The notes beneath the pieces were generated by a model that worked only from the letters and a program-made list of their open reading frames with translations, did no database searches and had not been told where the DNA came from. A stretch of DNA of 64,000 nt, from NCBI RefSeq assembly GCF_000787575.1, contig NW_012236514.1, positions 62,001-126,000 of the forward strand, written 5' to 3'. Positions 32,174 through 41,551 of the stretch are shown here, one piece after another. Position numbers and translations under genes: made by a program. How positions within the stretch are numbered: position 1 is the first letter of the stretch; every line of letters starts with the position of its first letter. Source of the DNA: Acytostelium subglobosum LB1 (taxonomy: Eukaryota > Evosea > Eumycetozoa > Acytosteliales > Acytosteliaceae).

Positions 32174-33517
32174 TTACATCCTGACCTTTCTCTTCTTGAT
32201 GGACTTCTCGAGTTTGGCCTCCTTCTTCTTGGCGCGCTCAATTGATTTGTTGAGCTCCTCGATCGTGGTTGTCAGGTGATTGGCATGCTGCATCAGACTG
32301 ACGCGATAGCGCTCCCACTTCTCCAACGACGTGTCGTTGAGCATCAGTCCACGCACGGCCGCCTTGCCAAACAGGTCCATCTTGGCGAGTGCCGCCTGCC
32401 GTGACTGGTTGTTCTTCTCGTCGTCCCACTGGGGCATGCGCACGACGTATGGCAGCGCCTGCACGACGTACTGCAGCAGCGTGGACCAGGCCGACTTCTC
32501 CTTGAACTCCTCGCCATTCTCGACGAGCTGCTTCTTAAAGTTGTTGAGGCCGCTCTTGACGCGGTTGTACGAGTTGTTGTCAAAGACAAACTTGTTGTTG
32601 GGGAACAGCTTGTTGTACTTCTTCTGCAGCGAATCCAGCTCCTGCGTGTACTCGGTGAGGTCGGGTGGCGGCATGGCGTTCTCAAACTCCTGCTGGAGGT
32701 CTGGGTGCATCGTCTGGAAGTACTGCGAGCACAGTGCCACCAGCTGCTCCTTGGTGAGCGAGTTGAGCGAGCCCTCTAGCGGACTGCCCTTTTTCTTGGA
32801 CGACGATGAGGATGACGAGCCGCCCTTTTTCGACTTGACCTTGGGTGAGGTCAGCTGCGAGTTGCCCGCGGCGGCTTCGTCGACGCCTGTGTTGGCCATG
32901 CCGGCGTTGCCTTGGAGCAGTGTCTGTTCATTAAGATCGTAGACAGGTGAAGGGAGCGAGTCGGACGACGATGGTATCTGAGATATCGACTGTGACAATA
33001 TGGCAGACAATGTCGTCTGTTGTTGAGGTGGACTGCTCATATTTTGTATCTGTTGTTGTTGGTGTGCTTGTTGTTGATGATGTTGTTGCTGTTGTTGTTG
33101 ATGTGCTTGTTGTTGAGCATGTTGTTGTGCTTGTTGATGTAACTGTTGAGCATGTTGTTGCTGTTGGTGATGATGTTGCTGTTGCTGTTGCTGATGGTGA
33201 TGTTGTTGTTGCTGTTGCTGGAGTTGATGATGTTGATGCTGTTGTTGTTGATGTTGGAGTGAGAGGGAACTTTGATGTGACGGCAACGACAGAGGCGGGA
33301 GCGAGTTTGAAAGGGTGGCCGGGGACGATGTGGGCGAGATCAAAGGTGGCGAGCCCAATGGTCCAAGACCGGCGTGCATCGGGTTGATGTCCATGATGTT
33401 GGGCAACTGATGATGGTGGTGGTAGAGGCCTTGATTGTTCATTGTAGGCATACTATTGTAGTAACCCATGTGGATGGGTGGTGCCATTCCTGGCAACATG
33501 AAGCTTTGTGAGTTCAT
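32174..33517 (-). CDS. Cut8/STS1-like nuclear proteasome tether, Gln/His-rich
   Basis: A 447-residue frame from ATG at 33517. The N-terminal half is low complexity: Met/Pro/Gly-rich, then a Gln/His tract of about 75 residues. The C-terminal half resembles the Cut8 domain: LNSLTKEQLVALCSQYFQ, MHPDLQQEFENAMPPPD, a four-helix region with YNRVKSGLNNFKKQL, then YVVQALPYVVRMPQWDD and a long coiled coil ending in a basic tail (KSIKKRKVRM). Cut8 in fission yeast and STS1 in budding yeast hold the 26S proteasome at the nuclear membrane; a similar role is inferred. A splice acceptor (ATCTAG) two bases before the start and a donor GTAAGT at 33754 suggest a 235-nt 5' UTR intron. An in-frame TGA just upstream rules out an N-terminal extension. 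Confidence 0.75.
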   Translation of the reverse strand: MNSQSFMLPGMAPPIHMGYYNSMPTMNNQGLYHHHHQLPNIMDINPMHAGLGPLGSPPLISPTSSPATLSNSLPPLSLPSHQSSLSLQHQQQQHQHHQLQQQQQQHHHQQQQQQHHHQQQQHAQQLHQQAQQHAQQQAHQQQQQQHHQQQAHQQQQIQNMSSPPQQQTTLSAILSQSISQIPSSSDSLPSPVYDLNEQTLLQGNAGMANTGVDEAAAGNSQLTSPKVKSKKGGSSSSSSSKKKGSPLEGSLNSLTKEQLVALCSQYFQTMHPDLQQEFENAMPPPDLTEYTQELDSLQKKYNKLFPNNKFVFDNNSYNRVKSGLNNFKKQLVENGEEFKEKSAWSTLLQYVVQALPYVVRMPQWDDEKNNQSRQAALAKMDLFGKAAVRGLMLNDTSLEKWERYRVSLMQHANHLTTTIEELNKSIERAKKKEAKLEKSIKKRKVRM

Positions 33518-35615
33518 TCCTAGATTGGTTAATTGATTGATTGAGTGTGATCATAGGGTTAGCATATATAAGTACAAGGCTGCGCGCTCAGTACCTAGCC
33601 TAGGCCAGGTACGAACACCCCCTCACCGATTGTCTTCACTCCAACAGACACGACAACAATAACAACAACCACATCAACCGCAAATGGTCAATGGTGGAAT
33701 GGGGAGACAAGGATGTCGGTGGGTGAGAGGGGAGGGAGGGGATGACACTTACGTCAAAGAAGAAGAAGAAGAAAGGATGTCAACTCTCTCAGTCAGGGTA
33801 TGAGAAGGAGGAAGGTGCTATGTACTGTTCTTGTTTTGCGGTTGATTGCAATCAAAGTAGGGCAATGCTCGCTGGTTATGGTGATGATCGTGTACTGTTG
33901 TTGGTGGTCCACCAAAGAGGAGAGTTGTTGTGTTGTGGATTACTGAGATGAGTGATTTGTTGTGATCGTTGTCGCAATGTTGCACGCAACCTAGGCCAAC
34001 TGGGTCACTGAGTGAGGAGAATTGAGTGTTTGAGTGAATCGAGGTGAGTTGAGTGAGCTGGACACTGGGGAAAGTAAGCCTGTTATGTTGAATAAATCAA
34101 TCAAAGACTAAAAATATAATTAAAAAAAACAACAGTGATTGAGTGATGGTGTGTGAGAGTGTGTGTGAGGGTGAGTGAGTGAATGTGATGATGTTGCTGA
34201 TGAATTGAAGATGTGTTGTTGATTGATTGATGGTTGGGCCAATTCCTTTGGGTTATCTGTATGATTAAGTTATTGAAAAAAAATAGGTGGCAACCTTGCA
34301 AGCTTCACCTCTAAAGACAACAACACTAAAACTGAAAGAGAGGTAGATAGAGAGAGAGAGGTAAGAGGGGAGGAGAAACTGATGAGATTGTAAACAAGAT
34401 TTGTACACTCTCTGGCTGGTTGTTTTGCTGACTGAGTGACTGACTGGATGATGCTGAACTGATCTGATGTAATAAGTGAGAGAGTGAGTGGCTTGCTGGT
34501 TGGTTGCATGTATTGATTAATGGATCAACAACAACAACAAACAGATAAGGCTGCAAAGGGTTGTGCACTGCAAACTTTAAAAGTGTGATTGGATGGAGCG
34601 TCGCTCACCCACCCCCACCCTTAATTTAAACAACAGTTGATATCGTCAACAACCCTCCCTCGCCCACATAAACGATATCTTGTGTGCTTAATTATTAATC
34701 AACCACTTTCAATTAATTGATCAAGTGTTAATGTCTGTTGGAATGGTGTGTGTGTGTGTGGGTGTGTGTGTGTGAAGAGAGAAAGAGAGAACCACAGATA
34801 CCACTAAAGTTATAATTTATACTAGTTATACAACAATGATAATCCACATCACCATTACTAATATATACCCTTTAATGTGTATTGGTGGTGTTCAAAGAGA
34901 TACATACAGAGTCAATCAATTTAGTGTTTGTGTGTTTGAATGAATAAGTGCTGTGCAGGAATGAGCGAGAGGTACTTGGTTTGGTAGTTATAAACATAAA
35001 CATAAACATATTTATAACAACGGTATACTTAATAAAGAGGGGGGGTTGTGTGGTGGAAAGAGAAGAGTGGTGGTTGTAAGTAATTGATTGATCAGCAAGC
35101 AGTCAGGCATACTGGCAGGCAGGATCAATACACTACCCTTACCTTTGTTACAGTACATTGACATCACCCTCCCCCTACTGAGGTATACCAACCTTGATCA
35201 GACATACAAATACACACATTATTATTATTATTCACTTCCAGTAGCCATCCATAGTAGTAGTAGGAACTTCAAAGATAGATATTGTTTATTGTTTGTGTGA
35301 TCACCTTCCTAAAGTAGAGACAAACGTCGACATGTGATGGGACTTCCTTCCTCAAACACCTCATGGGGCGGGGCTTTGCCCTGCAAATTTAATATCTGGC
35401 TTCTTTGGAGAATTGAAATTGAAGAACAATCTATCTCTTTCTGAATCATCCTCCCATCTTTCAATGTCGCCCAAGACAACGACACCATAGCGTCTAAGTT
35501 TGAATGAATGATCGAGATTGATTGAATGAATCATTGAGCGCAGGTCCTTAACGACCTGCCGAACTGTCATAGTTCAATCAATCAATCATTAATTTATACA
35601 TATATATATTCAAAC
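33518..35615. other. Large spacer (2.1 kb) with the Cut8 leader intron
   Basis: 33520-33754 is the inferred 5' UTR intron of the Cut8-like gene; it holds a near-perfect 22-bp palindrome at 33591-33612 (one mismatched pair). The rest is simple-sequence-rich (GTGT, GAGA, ATTG runs) with no supported gene, apart from a weak 69-codon frame at 35361-35570. Confidence 0.5.
35361..35570 (-). CDS. Weak 69-residue hypothetical frame
   Basis: ATG at 35570 to TGA at 35361-35363. The protein is charged (DIERWEDDSERDRLFFNFN) and matches no family I know. Its start is only 45 bp from the divergent acyl-CoA oxidase start. Its middle part (MIHSINLDHSF) is encoded by the ATTCATTCAATCAATC simple sequence common in local non-coding DNA. 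It is listed because nothing else explains this segment. Confidence 0.22.
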   Translation of the reverse strand: MTVRQVVKDLRSMIHSINLDHSFKLRRYGVVVLGDIERWEDDSERDRLFFNFNSPKKPDIKFAGQSPAP

Positions 35616-37556
35616 ATGGAACATCAATCAGCATCAATCAGAAGACTTGCGGTAACAGGTAACCACTTGGCAGCCAATGAGACATCGGCACCAGCACCAG
35701 CCCCCACCGCCTCACCCACTTTGGAAATTGCAAGGACCTTTGACCCAAAGGCTTTGCATGACTACTTGTTCCCCTATCATAAACAGATGCGCCAGGACCT
35801 GTATCAAGACTGGCTCGGCGCAGACTTCCTCACGACAGCCCCATTCGGCCTGTCACACATGGAGGAGCGCGACCTCACCATTCGCCAGTTCTTTGAGCTC
35901 AACAAGCTGTCCAAGAAGTACGGCATCACCGTGATGGACTTTATCAACGACCCGACCAAACTGGCCACATGGATCCAGTGCTATCGTCTGCGCAACCCAT
36001 CCGTCTCCACATTGTTTGGCGTTCACTACGCTCTGTTTGGCGCGTCAATCGTCTACTTGGGCTCGGACGAGCAACGCGAGCGTTACATCAAGCATGTTGA
36101 GGACCTCACCATGCTGGGCTGCTTCGGTCTCACTGAGCTGGGCCACGGCTCCAACGTACAGCGCATCGAGACACAAGCCTACTACGACCACGCCACCTCG
36201 CAGTTTGTACTTCACTCACCAACGATCACTTCGCAAAAGTACTTCATTGGAGGCGCTGGCCAGCATGCCAAGTGGGCCGTCATCTTTGCCCAGCTGCGAG
36301 TTGGCGAGAAGTATGAGGGCGTGCACGCCTTTATCTGCCGCATCCGTAATGAGGACGGTACTGTGTGTCCAGGCGTCAAGCTAGCCGACTGTGGCCACAA
36401 GATGGCACTCAACGGTGTGGACAATGGCCGCATCATGTTTGTCAACTACTGCGTGCCACGCGACCAACTGCTCTGTCGCCACGGCGGTGTCAACAAAGCC
36501 GGTGTCTACGAGAGCCCCATCAACCCAGCTGGCAAGCGATTCGCACACAACATTGGCGCTCTGGTCATTGGCCGTTACTTCATCGCGCTGGCGTGCGTCT
36601 CATTCTCGATCGTCTCACTGCTTGGCGCACTGCGCTACTCATTCACTCGTCGCCAGTTTGGAGAGGACCACTGCGAGCGCCAGATCATCTCTTACAGCGT
36701 GCACCAGCGCCGTCTGATCCCTCACCTGGCCTTCACCTACGCTGTGCACTTTGGCAATGAGCACCTGCTCCGCCTTCTCGCGGTAAAAGACACCGCTCAG
36801 CGCAAGGACAAGGAGATCCACATCTACGCGTCGGGTCTCAAGGCTTACGGCTCATGGCAGAACCGTGACACTCTTCAGAGCTGTCGTGAGGCGTGTGGAG
36901 GCCAGGGCTTCCTCAGCATCAACATGATTGGCCAGTTCAAATCCGAGACCGAGATCTACACGACATTCGAGGGCGACAACGTGCTGATGTACCAGCAGGT
37001 CACCAAGTTCATCCTTAGCGAGAACCGCAAGCACCCCGTGCCCGAGTACGTTGTGCCATCGGATGCCGCACGCCAGAACGTCGACCCCGCGTACCTGCGC
37101 TCAGTGGAGTTCCTCACTGGCGCGCTCCGATCCCGTCTGCATCACCAGACGCCCTTTGTCACCAACAAGTTGATCGAGTCTGTTGGCATGGGCAAGCCAG
37201 TGTTGGACGCCTGGAACGACAATGGCAGCTACATCCTCAACTTGGGCGTGTTCTACACTGAGAACTTCATGTTGGAGCGCTTCATCGATGCCGTGGCCAA
37301 GTGTCCCGACGCACAACAACGCAATGCCCTTTCATCCTTGCTCTCACTTATGGGTCTTTGCATCATTGAGCGCGACAGCTGGTTCGTCAAGCATCAATAC
37401 ATCTCTGTGGAGCAATCCGATGCCATCAGCAATGAGATCGATCTCCTCTGCAAGGAGATCACACCACATGCCGTATCCCTCTGCGAGGGCTTTGGTTTCG
37501 ACCAGAACTGTCTCGGTCCAATTGGAAATGACTGGATTCGTCACAATGAATACTAA
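35616..37556 (+). CDS. Peroxisomal acyl-CoA oxidase
   Basis: An intronless 646-residue frame from ATG at 35616. It catalyses the first, H2O2-forming step of peroxisomal beta-oxidation using FAD. Motifs include GCFGLTELGHGSNV, YFIGGAGQHAKWAVIFAQL and HKMALNGVDNGRI in the acyl-CoA dehydrogenase-like core, RYSFTRRQFG for FAD/subunit contact, and REACGGQGF and TTFEGDN toward the C terminus. The protein ends RHNEY, so it has no PTS1. Near the N terminus, RLAVTGNHL resembles a PTS2 nonapeptide (R-L-x5-H-L) with Thr at the fifth position. This matches the plant ACX3 type, which also uses PTS2. GC content is notably higher than in its surroundings, as for other highly expressed genes here. Confidence 0.95.
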   Translation: MEHQSASIRRLAVTGNHLAANETSAPAPAPTASPTLEIARTFDPKALHDYLFPYHKQMRQDLYQDWLGADFLTTAPFGLSHMEERDLTIRQFFELNKLSKKYGITVMDFINDPTKLATWIQCYRLRNPSVSTLFGVHYALFGASIVYLGSDEQRERYIKHVEDLTMLGCFGLTELGHGSNVQRIETQAYYDHATSQFVLHSPTITSQKYFIGGAGQHAKWAVIFAQLRVGEKYEGVHAFICRIRNEDGTVCPGVKLADCGHKMALNGVDNGRIMFVNYCVPRDQLLCRHGGVNKAGVYESPINPAGKRFAHNIGALVIGRYFIALACVSFSIVSLLGALRYSFTRRQFGEDHCERQIISYSVHQRRLIPHLAFTYAVHFGNEHLLRLLAVKDTAQRKDKEIHIYASGLKAYGSWQNRDTLQSCREACGGQGFLSINMIGQFKSETEIYTTFEGDNVLMYQQVTKFILSENRKHPVPEYVVPSDAARQNVDPAYLRSVEFLTGALRSRLHHQTPFVTNKLIESVGMGKPVLDAWNDNGSYILNLGVFYTENFMLERFIDAVAKCPDAQQRNALSSLLSLMGLCIIERDSWFVKHQYISVEQSDAISNEIDLLCKEITPHAVSLCEGFGFDQNCLGPIGNDWIRHNEY

Positions 37557-38176
37557 GTTATCTTTGTATTTTTGTACATGTACAATCAATCAACCAATCA
37601 TCCAATCAAACAAATAAATGATCATGTATGCATGCGGTTGTCCATACCTTACATCCAAATGTCTGGAGGTCGTCAATGAATGAATGAATGAATGAATGAA
37701 TAATCAATTGAATGTTGTTTAAACAAATAAATATCTAGTTATAGTGTGATTGATGGATGAAGGCATGCCTCAAACGAGACTTTGCCCATTTCCGTGGAGA
37801 GACACACCATCACCCCTATTGAAGGTGTTATTTACCCTTCAATCTTACTCTCTCTCTAACTATTGATGATCCTCGATCACCCCCAACTAACAAGGTGCGC
37901 ACACACAATCAAACAAACACACTCTATCCATGCCTCATCATCCATTGGTACATTATGAGGTGGAAGGGTAAGGGTAAGATGGTCATCATCAAAGAGGTGC
38001 ACGCGTACACCTAAGTGCGAGGATACATAACATAATATAACTCTGTTGTTGTTTGTGTGTTTATTATTACAATGATCTAGAGAGAGATAGGAGAGAGAGA
38101 GAGAGTGTATATACTTCAAAGAGATAGAGATATAGAGATAAAGAGATATATAGATATAGAGATAGAGAGAGAGAGG
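37557..38176. other. Spacer upstream of the CRL receptor
   Basis: AT-rich with AATG repeats (37675-37700) and a purine-rich GAGATA stretch just before the receptor start (38080-38176). No gene is supported. Confidence 0.5.
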
Positions 38177-39523
38177 ATGTCATCTTGGATAGCCAGTGTC
38201 ATTGATAGATCGATAGAGTATATAAAGTCAATTGATAAATCGGGAGGCGCACCAGATACTTCAAACTTCACAGATGCTCAGAATAGAGCTTTGCACTATG
38301 TGTTGGTGGCAGGCGCCTGTCTGACTCTATTGGGCACTGGCTCTGTATTGTTGGCCTACCTACTGAAATACTTTAAAAAGGAGAATAACGACGATGAGGA
38401 TGGTGCCAAGATGATATTCTTCATCACATTGCCTGGATTCCTTGGTTCATTCTTCTGGTTCCCCTGGTTACCAGAGAGAAACGATGCCTTCTGTCTAGTT
38501 CAAGCTTCTGGCATTCAATTCTTTGAACTATCATCATTAGTATGGTCATCATGTATAGTATTCATATTCCTTAGAGTAATATGTATGTATTATCAATCAT
38601 GGAACTACCAATCACTCATTCAATCATTCAATCAATCATTCCAAACATCTTGGAATTATTCCATCACTCCACTCACTCAATCATTCATTCATTCACTCTC
38701 CAACCACCCTGCCCATCGATCACAATCAATCATTCCAACCATCTTGGATTCATCCAGCCACCACTCCACTCATCAATCAATCAATCAATCACATGATCAC
38801 ATCACTCGCTAACTAATCCAACTTGAACAACAACAACAAATAGCCAAACAGAGTATAAAGAGAGCATCAGGGAAGTTTGATAATAAGTTGGTATACTTCC
38901 ATTTGGTCAGTTGGGGCCTGCCACTGGCCTCGGTGTTGCCATGTTTGGCATTTGGCTTGTACGGTCCAACACCAGGACCATGGTGCTGGATAACGAATCC
39001 AGGCCTTCGCCTGATAATCTATGGCGTTGGCGCAATTGTAGTGTTCACCAACGTCTCCATCTATGTATACCTGCGGCTCAAGTTGAACAAACGCGAAGGC
39101 TATGAATTCATCACCAAACGATTCTTTAGCTTCATCTTTGCCTCACTGATATGCCAGGCGCCATCGCTTGGCAATCGCATCCAGAACTACATCGACCCGA
39201 CCAACCCGATCTTTGCGCTCTACATGATACAGACGATATTCCAGCCGATACAAGGCTTCATCAACGCCGTCATCTACGGCTTTGTCGACGAGTACTTCTG
39301 GTCGACGTATGCCGACCTGTTCTACTTTTGTCGACCGATCAACCAGCTGCTGGGTGGCGCCAAGTCCACTGAGCACCTTGTCGTCAACGGAGTCAAAGGC
39401 CAGCAAAACAACAAGCCTCCTCCCACTGAGGACACCTACCTCTTTGTTGACTATGGCGATGGCGATGGCGACGACAGTCAGCGCTACAACTTTATCAAAC
39501 ACATGGATGGTTCCATCAACTAA
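38177..39523 (+). CDS. cAMP-receptor-like (CRL) seven-helix GPCR
   Basis: Exons 38177-38582 and 38844-39523, with a 261-nt intron, give 361 residues. Seven hydrophobic segments are seen. Features of the Dictyostelium cAR/CRL family include FFITLPGFLGSFFWFPWLP between helices 2 and 3, LVYFHLVSWGLPLASVLPCL in helix 4, PWCWITNP in the second extracellular loop, and IFALYMIQTIFQPIQGFINAVIYG in helices 6-7. CRLs are G-protein-coupled receptors of the cAMP-receptor class, with roles in growth-development switching and aggregation. The ligand here is unknown. The start ATG at 38177 follows a purine-rich leader. The C-terminal tail is short and acidic (DYGDGDGDDSQ). Confidence 0.88.
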
Positions 39524-39845
39524 TGAATGAATGAATGAGAGATATACCCTCCTCGGGTATAGCAATCGACTACACTCTCTAAAGTGAGTGTTCCTTGTAT
39601 CTATCCCCTGCTTTGCTTACTTGCTTAACTAAGTTGATTGAGTTGAGTACAGTGATTTATTCCAAAGCTTCTTCTTCCATTGATCCAAGGGAGTGATTGA
39701 TTGAGTTGATTGAGTAGTGAGTGGAGTGAAGTGATGAGCTGAGTCAGTTGTGGCTCAGCCACATCATCCTGGAGTTGGTTGTGGCGTCTCTCCGGAGAGT
39801 CCAAAGAAGAGGAGGGGACTAGTATGGTTTGATGTTGTAGTTGGT
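39524..39845. other. Convergent 3' flanks of the receptor and CSN6
   Basis: A 322-nt spacer with two short hairpins near 39541-39590 that could help 3' end formation: a CCCTCCTCGGG-type stem and ACTCTCTAAAGTGAGT. No gene is seen. Confidence 0.45.
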
Positions 39846-41041
39846 CTAGAAGATAAACTTCCTCTTTGATTGCTTCTCATGTGACAAGAGATATTTATCG
39901 ATAGAGTCGTTCAAAATCGATGAGCTCTTGGTAATTCCACTCAAATATGTTACAAGCAATACATCATTGTACTCCTGTTGATTGTTGGTTGTGTTGGATG
40001 AATGAGTTAGGTGATTGAGCGATGAGTGATCGATCATGGATAAAGATATAACTTACTTGTAAGAAGGATGTCTCAAACTCTTGACTGTTGATCGCTGGAA
40101 GAGTGTTGCACAGACTGGCAATCTGTCTCATGATGCCATGATCGTATGGGATAGACTTTTCCTTGACACCCTGGAGGTACTTGCGCAGTAGCTTGACACG
40201 AATGTTCATCATTGAGATGGCGTTATGAGTAGTGAACAGATGAGTAGTAACTAAATTGATCAATCCAAGGTTGTTAGTACTCTCTTGTGGCGCCACATTC
40301 ATGTATGATACATACGAGATGAACCTTCGGAACCTGATGGAGTGACCTTGGCAATGTGATTGACACCGATTCTCTCAGCCTCTCCAGTTTGAATCTTGTA
40401 GGTGGTCTTGACAAAGAGCGTGGCAGGCTGTTCGTTGACAATGTGCACCTCAGACTCAAAGATCTTGATTGGCAAATCCTTTGAGTTCTGTTGCTCAGAC
40501 GATGTGTCCAGCATCAAGAAGATTGGCGACTCATTCAACTCCATCACCAACTTGTGAATGGCCATATCCTCATGGCGCACGGTTGAGCCAGTCGAGTACC
40601 ATCCCAACAGCTCATAAGTTGGGAACACCTTCTTGACTGGTTATGTATGAGTGATTGATTGATTGAGTGAGTGAGTGAGTGATGTTTGTTGACCATCAAG
40701 GGTAGAGACATACATTGATCAGACTTCTTCCTGAGATACTCGAGGTCTAGTTGCTTGTTGGGCGTGAGCACCAACTCGAAGGAGTTACATATCTCTATGA
40801 TTCTACCGTTTTGAAGACCGAGCAATACACCGATGACCTGTGGCACATTCTCTGGGTTGTGACACTCGACCTTGGCACGAGTGTGATGATCAGAGATATT
40901 GATGATCACCAAAGGATGAAGATCAACCTGTAGACCAGTTGCATTTGCACTCTTCTCCAATATAAGTTGATTATGTTGGATGTTTGTAGTGGTGGCAGCT
41001 GTTGATGTAGTTGTTGTAGTCTGTGCTGGTGGTTGTGACAT
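39846..41041 (-). CDS. csn6: COP9 signalosome subunit 6
   Basis: Exons 40714-41041, 40316-40636, 40057-40250 and 39846-39974 give 323 residues. The MPN domain begins VDLHPLVIINISDHHTRAK and contains VIGVLLGLQNGRIIEICNSFEL and VFPTYELLGWYSTG. It lacks the JAMM metal ligands, as expected of CSN6 (and eIF3f), so it is structural. The helical C terminus (HNAISMMNIRVKLLRKYL, QIASLCNTLPAI, LLVTYLSGITKSS) matches CSN6 rather than eIF3f. CSN deneddylates cullins. Intron 2 has a perfect TACTAAC branch-point sequence; using it gives the clean join SSL-TTHLFTTHNAI. The gene is divergent from topoisomerase II. Confidence 0.9.
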
Positions 41042-41551
41042 GTCTCCTTCTCAATATATGTGTATGTATAAATATATATATGTATATGTATGTGTATGTA
41101 AGTAATACTTGAAGATGATGTTGACTTCAAATCAGATATTGAGGGCAATTTGGGGGTGATTGATGAACAGACCCTGTTCTTCTTTCTTTTTTCTTGAGGG
41201 TCAACCCTTGCCCTTGCCCTCGCCCTCACCCATAACTTCCCTCTTTCTTTTACCATAAGGATAATAACAGTGATCAATGATATAATATTATACCAAATAT
41301 ATATATATAATCACAATATGTTGTCAATCAATATGTGTATTAACCATTCTATCCATTTGAATCTATCAATTCCAAGAATAAAACGATCAAAGATGACCAA
41401 AACATGATGTCAGAGTTTTCAAAACAAACAAACAAACACCAAATCATTGGACTGAGTAAGTTCAATCAATGTACACCTGATCTGACTTGGTAATTATAGT
41501 AATAAGTACTTAGTATTAGTACTCATATATATATATATCATCATACTCATC
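41042..41551. other. Divergent CSN6/TOP2 promoter region
   Basis: 510 nt, AT-rich near both genes. A G-rich (minus strand) element at about 41201-41230 is shared with 59461-59485. No gene. Confidence 0.5.

Noticed and set aside
33047-33387. Val/Asp-rich plus-strand frame opposite the Gln/His tract
   Set aside because: Antisense of CAA/CAT repeats; not protein-like.
36016-36760. Overlapping frames within the acyl-CoA oxidase gene
   Set aside because: Caused by high GC content of the real gene; composition (Arg/Ser/His-rich) is that of shifted frames.
40284-40315. A 32-nt intron in CSN6 ending at CACAAG
   Set aside because: Too short for this genome. The acceptor at 40251, after a perfect TACTAAC branch point, gives a normal 65-nt intron and restores the conserved sequence.
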